From assembly GCA_958299035.1 (NCBI GenBank), contig CATQJL010000316.1, forward strand, positions 11,936,347 to 12,000,346: 64,000 nt of DNA. The letters run 5' to 3'. This document shows, in pieces, positions 57,428 to 64,000 of the stretch. Each line of letters starts with the position of its first letter. Positions within the stretch are counted from its first letter, which is position 1. This DNA is from Cylicocyclus nassatus. Lineage: Eukaryota > Nematoda > Chromadorea > Rhabditida > Strongylidae. The translations under genes and the position numbers were made by a program. Under the pieces are notes generated by a model. That model was not told the origin of the DNA. It ran no database searches and worked only from the letters and a program-made list of their open reading frames with translations.

Positions 57428-58648
57428 CATTGAAAGCGGAAAATGGGAAAAGCGTTGTGGCTTTCTCCTAATTGCATAGTTTGGCGTTTTCTTTTTTTGA
57501 TGGTTTACGCAAGCACAGAAAAAATAGTTCTCTTTATATTAAGTGCTTATGTACGTATTAAGTGCAAAAATAAGTACTTAACTCACCTTCAAAGAAACGT
57601 TCATGTTAGAAAATGACCATTCATATGGATGGCCCAACATTTGGAAACCTCAGAATTCCCTAGAACTTGTTCCAGAGGGGATGGTTGACATACTAGTCAG
57701 AGTGCACATGCTAGTCAGAGCAAGCAGAGCTTCCTTATCATGCTTGCTGTTCGTATAGATGATAAGTCAACATCAAAGTGTGCTAATATCTTGCATAATG
57801 GGCTTTATCTTACGTGGATGACGAATTATCTTATCGTTAACATCAGTATCACCTATTTACGACTCTTTTCCCTTATTACAACCTTCCAAGTTTGACGTGC
57901 CGCACACCACTTGCTTGATTTTGCCTATGACGCAGCAACACTGGTTGAACACTAAAAGAAAGATTAGCTCTTGACTATGCTGAATTTAGCGAATAGCGAA
58001 TCTCTTAATAAAGTTTGATGAGCTACGAGTCTCTCTTCACCAAGTGCTGTCTTGCTACAAAGAAAGCTAAGAGCATTTTCTACTTTGCATGTCACAAGAC
58101 AACGAAAAGTACCGGGACATGGGTATTTTGAGACTGATTAATTGATTACATTTCAGTCATGTATGGTGTAAAATTTTCATTTTAAACTGCTTAATAGCAA
58201 AGGATAAGCATTTTAATCCAATTTTGACGATTCCACTTTTACCCAGAAGCGCAGAAGCAATAACGCTCATGTTATTTCGCGATATGCTCAGCAGCTGGCA
58301 TCGCTTTAAACAAGACGTAGAACCAGAAAATTACACATGCAATTGCAAAATTCCAAACTGCGTTATATTCTGGCTCTCCTTCTCAATTAGTCTTCATACT
58401 AGGTGAGGATATTAGACTGATAGCACACAGCAAGTTTGCCGTGTTTTCAAATAACTTTTTCTTCAGAAAAAAGGAAATCATCGTACGGAGCGAATTTGCA
58501 AAAGAAGATTTCCAATAAACTTTACTGTTACGCATTGAACCTTATCCCTCCCAATATTTTACTGACGGCAAACTTTTGGAAGTCGCAAAAGGGAAACTTC
58601 ATGAGCTCTGGCGATACTTTTCAGATTCCAAGTTATATACTTTCTACA
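57428..58648 (+). repeat. Dispersed repeats, including the left half of the 14.6-kb family
   Basis: 57553-57680 belongs to the repeat family at 30.3 and 33.2 kb. From about 57900 the sequence is collinear with 14630-15310, up to CTTTCTACAT, where collinearity stops at the inserted DNA. Confidence 0.68.
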
Positions 58649-58729
58649 TCAGTAGAGGATTCTTCCTGTAGGTCTTGTGAAATCCAATTGTCCGCGCCTC
58701 GCTTTAAGCACCAATGCGTGGAGCGGCTG

Positions 58730-60236
58730 ACTCAGACACTCGGTGCGTGCAGCGCGCGCGCCTTTATGCTCAAGCCGGCAAAGCGCGTGCCATATTTTGG
58801 GGGCGTGTCCGGCACGGCGCCAAACGCGCGCCATACTAGACGCACGCGCGCCATACTTGACGCGAATGCAGAATTATCTGCGACACGCGTGCCTTTTTAC
58901 ATGAGAATACGCGGCGCGCGTGCTTTTCCGTTATTATGCAGCAGCGCAAGCGCGATTTAGCTTTTAGCGCAGCGGTGCGCGTGCCCAAAAGGACGCCGAG
59001 TTGGTTTTTTGAAAATAACCTCGTCCCCTGCCCCTGTTTTTTGAAGTTTTACTGTTATTTTTACGAGTATTTGTCTTTATTTGTATCTAAGACTTTCATT
59101 TTGATTTTCTTTCTTGATTTGATGTATTTTTTGTGAACTTACTTTAGTTGATTGTCGTTATTATTAGCCTTTCTTCCTTACTGACGAGTTCCGGGAAAGG
59201 CTTATTCTTTTTTGCATTTGTCCGTCTAAGGGTAGGAACGAAACGGACGAAGTCGTTCGTATCATACAAATGCCTTCACATCAGCATGCAAATTTGCGAT
59301 GCTGTCATTTATCACATCAAATACGCATATGCCTCTAGCAATGTAGGTTGAGGCCTGTTAAAATTATCGTTCGGCTCGAGGCGTATTGGCACCAAACATT
59401 TGAAAGTAGGCCAGGTCAATTAAGAACTTATAAACAGTCCCTTACTAGTCAGTGCTTTATCTAGGCGAAGAGGTGGAGGTATGCCATTCAGCACGCAGTT
59501 CCCGGCCCCACATCATGTTGGAATAAGGGCTTTTGGAGGTAAGTGAAGCCAATTTTCATAAGTAATGCCATATAATTTTAGAAAGTTTGGAGGAGAACTT
59601 GAACGAGGCATATCTGGACTTTCTGCATATTAGACGACTACAAATGCCTACGGAGGAGCGAGTATTTGATTAGTATTTCATAGATTCATTAAAGCGCCAG
59701 TCGAAGAAAGTCGCGGACGAAATGATTGACGATGGGGCAGTAACAGGAGACGACGACGACCTATTCATTGCTGATGAGTGAAATTCCGTGATAGCAATAT
59801 TTTTGACTTATATATGTTTATTGCATGTACATGATGCCATTCCGTTACATATGTATTTGATTGTACACATTTGATCCACATTCTCATCATAAAGTGTCTT
59901 TTAAAGCTTTAATTACATAATTAATAAAGGTTTATTGAAGTTGTCCAGTCATTTTTCTGCAGAAATAAAGTTTTAAAAGGTTTAGTCCGCTGGAAGTTTA
60001 GCCGTTCAAATTTGGCGCGCGGGTCAATGATTAAAACGAAGCTGCGAAATTGCTGACCATTCGCGTGCCAAAATAGCAGCCATCCGCGTGCAAGAAATCC
60101 CAGCCGCTCGCGCGCTTAAAATCGCAGCCATCCGCGGACGATCATGCAGCGGCGCGGGAGTCAATAGCGCGCCATCCGCAGACTGGGTGTCGCGCCACCC
60201 TGCAATTGCGCGCGCGCTGCACGCCCCGAGTGTTTG
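58730..60236. mobile_element. GC-rich element with inverted ends, class unknown
   Basis: CACTCGG(T)GCGTGCAGCGCGCGCGC at 58738 onward returns inverted at 60207-60232. The terminal few hundred bases are rich in GCGCG; the centre is AT-rich and contains the reading frame at 59481-59781. The 14.6-kb paralogue lacks the whole block between about 58649 and 60679, so this is inserted DNA. It may be a cut-down DNA transposon; no clean target duplication is visible. Confidence 0.6.
59481..59781 (+). pseudogene. Small spliced-looking reading frame in the GC-rich element
   Basis: From ATG 59481 the frame reads MPFSTQFPAPHHVGIRAF. At 59539-59581 there is a 43-bp sequence with GTAAGT donor and TTTTAG acceptor; removing it keeps the phase into SLEENLNEAYLDFLHIRRLQ. 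A TAG interrupts after ERVFD (59671-59673), and the phase continues as SLKRQSKKVADEMIDD and an acidic end, DDDDLFIADE, to TGA at 59779-59781. A tiny intron and acidic tail suggest a real but dead gene, possibly the end of a transposase. Family not recognised. Confidence 0.4.
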
Positions 60237-60466
60237 AGGAGGAATTGGGGTTACGACGCGATAAGGCTGTTTAAGGTAATAATGAGCGCGCACCTCCTTC
60301 AGACTTATCTTTATGACCTTTTGAAGACACTTTTGGTTGAAACATACTATGCAAGCTAAAAACAACATGAATGCTGACTGGACAATTTTTGAGTGGATAG
60401 AGTGCCTTTAGTGCCTCTCGACAACCGCTCGCAGTGCTGATGTCCAGGGCAAGGCGCGGGCACTTA

Positions 60467-60659
60467 CCCTATTTTCAGGTGTATAAGCCGCACCCTTTTT
60501 GCTCGAGAAGACCCAGGCGTGCCGCTGCGCATGTGTCTCGCAAAGCGGTCGCTTTTTCGCACATTGCTTTCACTTAACGCGCCCCATCGTGACAGACAGT
60601 CTTTTGACATATGCGCCTTTAGAGTGAAAAGGGTGCGGCTTATACACCTGAAAATAGGG
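60467..60659. mobile_element. 193-bp MITE
   Basis: TIR CCCTATTTTCAGGTGTATAA / TTATACACCTGAAAATAGGG, inverted match of 33 bases continuing into GCCGCACCCTTTT, with TA on both sides (60465-60466, 60660-60661). The TA duplication suggests the Tc1/mariner/pogo group. Confidence 0.87.
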
Positions 60660-60679
60660 TAGGTTTTACAGCGCCTGCA

Positions 60680-60990
60680 CTTTATCTGTTGCTGGAAATA
60701 TATAGTTATGCGTAAATGAAAGCACGGCACTAATCGTCTTCGAAATCGTCTCTCGTGCATGGTAATAGTCCCCGTCTATCTTTGTGATACAATGCGATTT
60801 TGCTGACAATGTGAACATTCACGCACACAGTCTGAACAAAGTGCAGGTGTTGTAACAAAGGCACATCATACAACGAGCAGCTGCAGTGCTTGGCTTTTGT
60901 CATTATCACACAAAAATCACACATCAACAACGATGACTTTTGGCACTCACAATTACTGGCGTACTCTAGTCATAATCCACTAAATGAACT
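60680..60990 (+). repeat. Right half of the interrupted 14.6-kb-family repeat
   Basis: Collinear with about 15328-15680 (TATCTGTTGCTGGA; ATGCGATTTTGCTGA; AACAAAGTGCAG; TTTTGTCATTATCACAC). Confidence 0.72.
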
Positions 60991-61419
60991 TTAGCTCTTG
61001 GCGAAGTTCAGGATATTGCGGAGAACAATGAACGGTGATTACATCATTAACATTAGAACAATAGCTTTAACAGTAAGCATATTATTATACGTTATAGCAA
61101 AGAATTGCTCAAATTATCGAGCACTATTCTGCATCATTTTACTTGCGATGTTGGGTAGTAGTCAGAGTAAACTCAGTATGCACTAAACAAGGTACGCATG
61201 ATGGCTCATTTGCCTTGCTCTCATCCTCTTACTTCAAAGGATTGGGTGGTGGGAAGTAGAGTATGGAAGTTAGACAAAAAGTAATTTTATGAAATGCGGA
61301 AGCTATTGTGAGCCCATGAATCAAACGGTGACCAAAACCAGCTCAGTAACTGAAACCAAGCAAATAATGAATTTTTCGACCCTTTAGTAATCGAACAGGA
61401 GTGCTTTTTGATATCGCAA

Positions 61420-61750
61420 ATTAGACACGGTATCAGGTGGAGTTATAAAAACAACGCCGCTAACATTTTTACTCACAATCACTATAATTTTGAACAAAGG
61501 TCGAGTGCGCTCTCACTCGGATCACCATCGGCATTTCGTGATTGAACGAAATTTTGTCTGACTTCATTGGTGATCGAGGACTCAAAAATGCTGTTCATTT
61601 AAGCTATAAGAACTAAGAAGTTAAGTGTTTATAGGCAAAATAGAAGAAAAATGTAGGCCAAACATGGAACTAAAACACTCTTGGGACCGAGAAAGGGACG
61701 AAACCTACAATTAATCGAAGAGTTTTCTTATATAAATATTGAGACTCTTG
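61420..61750 (+). repeat. Dispersed repeat, pair of 33990-34260
   Basis: Shared blocks CGCTCTCACT, CACCATCGGCA, AATGTA(A/G)GCCAAACAT, AGAAAGGGAC and TTTTCTTATAT in the same order, with an extra segment here at 61555-61635. Confidence 0.68.
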
Positions 61751-61957
61751 ATGGGCATGGAATGATGTTAGCGAATTTATCTTCCGATCCGCGCAGCTCC
61801 AAGCGAGGAGCTGAACATAAATTAAAGCAAAAATCGGACAGATTAAAATTGGTTGCCGTTTTTGGCTAAATAAATAAGAAGCACGAGTTAGGTAAACACG
61901 ATTATTCATTCGCAAAATCATGAGAAACTGTTGGAAATGATCTTATTTTAGTGCGCT

Positions 61958-62412
61958 TTGAAATTTTTGTCTGTCCTCCCCCAAAGTAGCTGCTGTCACT
62001 CGACACTCCGTGGCTGTGGCGCTCTTCTTGTGAATTCTAACTCGAGGTTAATGCTTTTCAAGCTACGCATTCCATGTGGAAAGCTCACAGAGACGTTGTA
62101 CTTTTTTGTAAGAGTGAACATTCAGAATGCACCTGTTCTTGGTTTTAACGGAGTAATTCATCCTTGGCCAATCCTAAGTTCAGATGTGGTGGATTTGATG
62201 AACTTATATGCGTATGCCAAAGTGACGGCTATGGCACAACGTCTTCTGACTTCATTAACGTGTTTTCATGTGTACACTCAAATGAAAAACTGAAGATTCT
62301 TCTACGTAACGGTCCCAGAATAGATTCATCTGAAATGAGTGTGAGACACGTCGGTCTATCCACATATTTTGTCTGCACAATTATGGTTGCAGTGCCCTAT
62401 TACAGTTGTTGA
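61958..62412 (+). CDS. Possible hypothetical gene fragment (weak)
   Basis: Two overlapping frames, 61958-62293 and 62164-62412. The second has a cysteine-bearing stretch (FRCGGFDELICVCQSDGYG) and a hydrophobic end (STYFVCTIMVAVPYYSC); an AATAAA follows near 62578. No splice sites clearly join them and I do not recognise the protein. Treat as a candidate only. Confidence 0.2.
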
Positions 62413-62583
62413 GAAAATTCTCACTTGGGATTCAACATTGGCCTCCAATGCAAGGGTGTTTTGCACCTTCATTAGCTTCATTGCTGAAGTACGGCAATAT
62501 GTCCTTCTGTGAGAGCATTTTAGTTCATAATCAAATTTTGAACATTTTCTGATGAAAATCAAACAGATGACATTCATAATAAA

Positions 62584-63859
62584 ACAAGGTTTTATATAGC
62601 AAGTGCACTTTATTCTTCATTGAATTTTGACTTTATTCGAAGCGAATGCAACAAGATATCAATAATAGTGCGAGATCGAAGTAACATTCGTAGTTGTTTC
62701 ATATCACGTTCCATTTTATTTTTAACAGCACAAATGAACTACATTACATAACTGTCAAACGAATGGAAGTCAAGCTTCTGAGTTCATCAAACGCGATAGA
62801 TGAACAAGAACTAGAGCACAGTCACGTGATCTACATATAACTTAAGGTAATTGACTCAAAGTATGAATGATTGTTTGCCAAGCAACTTCACAGAGTTCGG
62901 CCAAACCAGAAGATAGAGAATAATGGTCGACTGGTGCTTGCTAAAATGCCGAATGTGATTTAAAGACTTCTAAAGACGGCATACCGGAGGCAACAGGAGA
63001 AGAAGCATGGAAGATGGAAAGCTTAAGCGGTTGCACTCAAAGTAGTAAAAATTTGAGAATTTGCGCTTCTAGGCCAGCGGCGGCTACGGGCTGCTGGCGG
63101 CTGCTACGGGCTGCAAGCGGCGGCTGCCGGCGAGGTATGAAGGCACCCTTAGGCCTCAAAGGAAGTATTAGGCCGTTCTATAAGTGCGTAGCTTTTTCAA
63201 TCTCGCGCTCATTTCTTTGGAGTGGTTTGATTTGCGGCAAGATGAGCATATCGTTAAAAGAACTAATCATGTTTTTTCAAAGAACTTATTGTTTTCGATG
63301 GAAAGCTGTCCGTCTTTGATATCTCAGCCTTTGAATGTGTAATTTTCAGAAGACAAAACATCTTTTCATTCGACATCTGCCCATTTTCTCTTACAAAAAA
63401 CTGTTTAAGCACAGATTTATTTTGCCGATTTTGAAAAATGGCGTTTTTCCGTCAGACAAAGAAAAAGATTTGCTCCAAGAAACCAAAAATTGGCATGATA
63501 TCTTTTAAATAAGACTTTTTGCAGGATGCGCAGGAGGTTCTACACTGTGGATTGCTAGACAAGAACAAAAACGTCGATCAAAACGTACGCAACCCAATTG
63601 CACCATCTAAACGAATTCCACTGCGAAAATGACTCAGAATACAAATTCAGTGAGCTTTTCTGTATAACAAATTATGGCTCCATAGGCAAACATCGTCAAG
63701 ACTCTCTTGAAAGAGTTGAAAACGCTGTCGAATCTCTCTTGAAAAACTTGACGGGAGGTGTCCGATGTACTCGTCAGACCCCACCCTACCAGATGGTTGT
63801 TCCAAATCTAAAGGTGCTGGTTGGATGACTTGAGGGAAGACGGCGAAGAAATTCTTCAA
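62584..63859. other. Unassigned; GC-rich tandem patch at 63070-63132
   Basis: 63070-63132 repeats GGCGGCTACGGGCTGCTGGC-like units inside AT-rich DNA. A 76-codon plus-strand frame at 63598-63828 has no domain. Confidence 0.4.
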
Positions 63860-64000
63860 ATGAAGGTGCGTCGCGCTAGCCAAGGCCCCGAAGAATTCTT
63901 TGGGTGGCTCTCAAAATTTTTGCGGGCCCATAACCCCCAAAATCTACAATGCTTATTTGAATTTTCAAACCTTTTTAATTTATTTCAATTATTTATAAGA
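63860..64000 (-). mobile_element. Partial second copy of the 15969-16330 hAT-type MITE
   Basis: Reverse-oriented match to about 16250 down to 16080: GGTGCGT, TTTGGGTGG/GC, CTCAAAATTTTTGC, CCCCCAAAA and the AATTTTCAAA tail. It runs off the window edge, so its other end is unseen. Confidence 0.68.

Overview
The window looks like a gene-poor, repeat-saturated stretch of a nematode chromosome. The evidence is a decayed nematode-type serpentine chemoreceptor (about 6.9-7.8 kb), a BEL/Pao retroelement carrying a phlebovirus-Gc-like envelope relic (an arrangement known from Cer- and Tas-type nematode elements), a Penelope-like element with a GIY-YIG endonuclease, an RTE-type LINE fragment and many Tc1/mariner-related foldback MITEs. 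The species cannot be named from sequence alone; a rhabditid or strongylid worm with a large repetitive genome fits. I see no confidently intact host gene, no rRNA or tRNA gene and no CRISPR array.

Layout. 0.2-4.3 kb: a Penelope-like element (PLE1) with a 15-bp target-site duplication. Its 5' end is a snap-back (an inverted copy of its own 3' end, then a direct copy), and hammerhead-ribozyme cores lie on both strands. 5-16 kb: MITE fragments, the chemoreceptor relic, two mariner-like foldbacks, a piggyBac-type MITE and a hAT-type MITE. 16.6-26.1 kb: a minus-strand BEL/Pao provirus-like element with 259-bp LTRs, a tRNA-Gly primer site, and gag, protease, RT, integrase and env all broken by stops, frameshifts and one internal deletion; its 3' LTR is split by a 921-bp insertion. 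27.8-33.2 kb: two mariner-like foldbacks, the second holding an RTE LINE with an 18-bp target duplication. 35.6-38.1 kb: a MITE split by a second, 5'-truncated PLE (PLE2, minus strand) with its own hammerhead. 39-57 kb: at least ten further inverted-repeat elements, including a PIF/Harbinger-type MITE with TTA duplications and a 1.4-kb foldback with a perfect 8-bp duplication. 57.4-61 kb: a dispersed repeat (paralogue at 14.6-15.7 kb) interrupted by about 2 kb of GC-rich DNA holding a small possibly spliced reading frame. The rest is AT-rich and unassigned.

The most interesting signals are (1) the PLE ribozymes, whose helix III can form only as a palindromic dimer and whose helices I and II covary between the two elements, combined with PLE1's palindromic 5' end; and (2) the BEL LTR, which carries a 20-nt segment complementary (19/20) to the D-arm half of tRNA-Gly, apparently the same tRNA whose 3' end matches the primer site. 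This suggests a bipartite primer-tRNA interaction.
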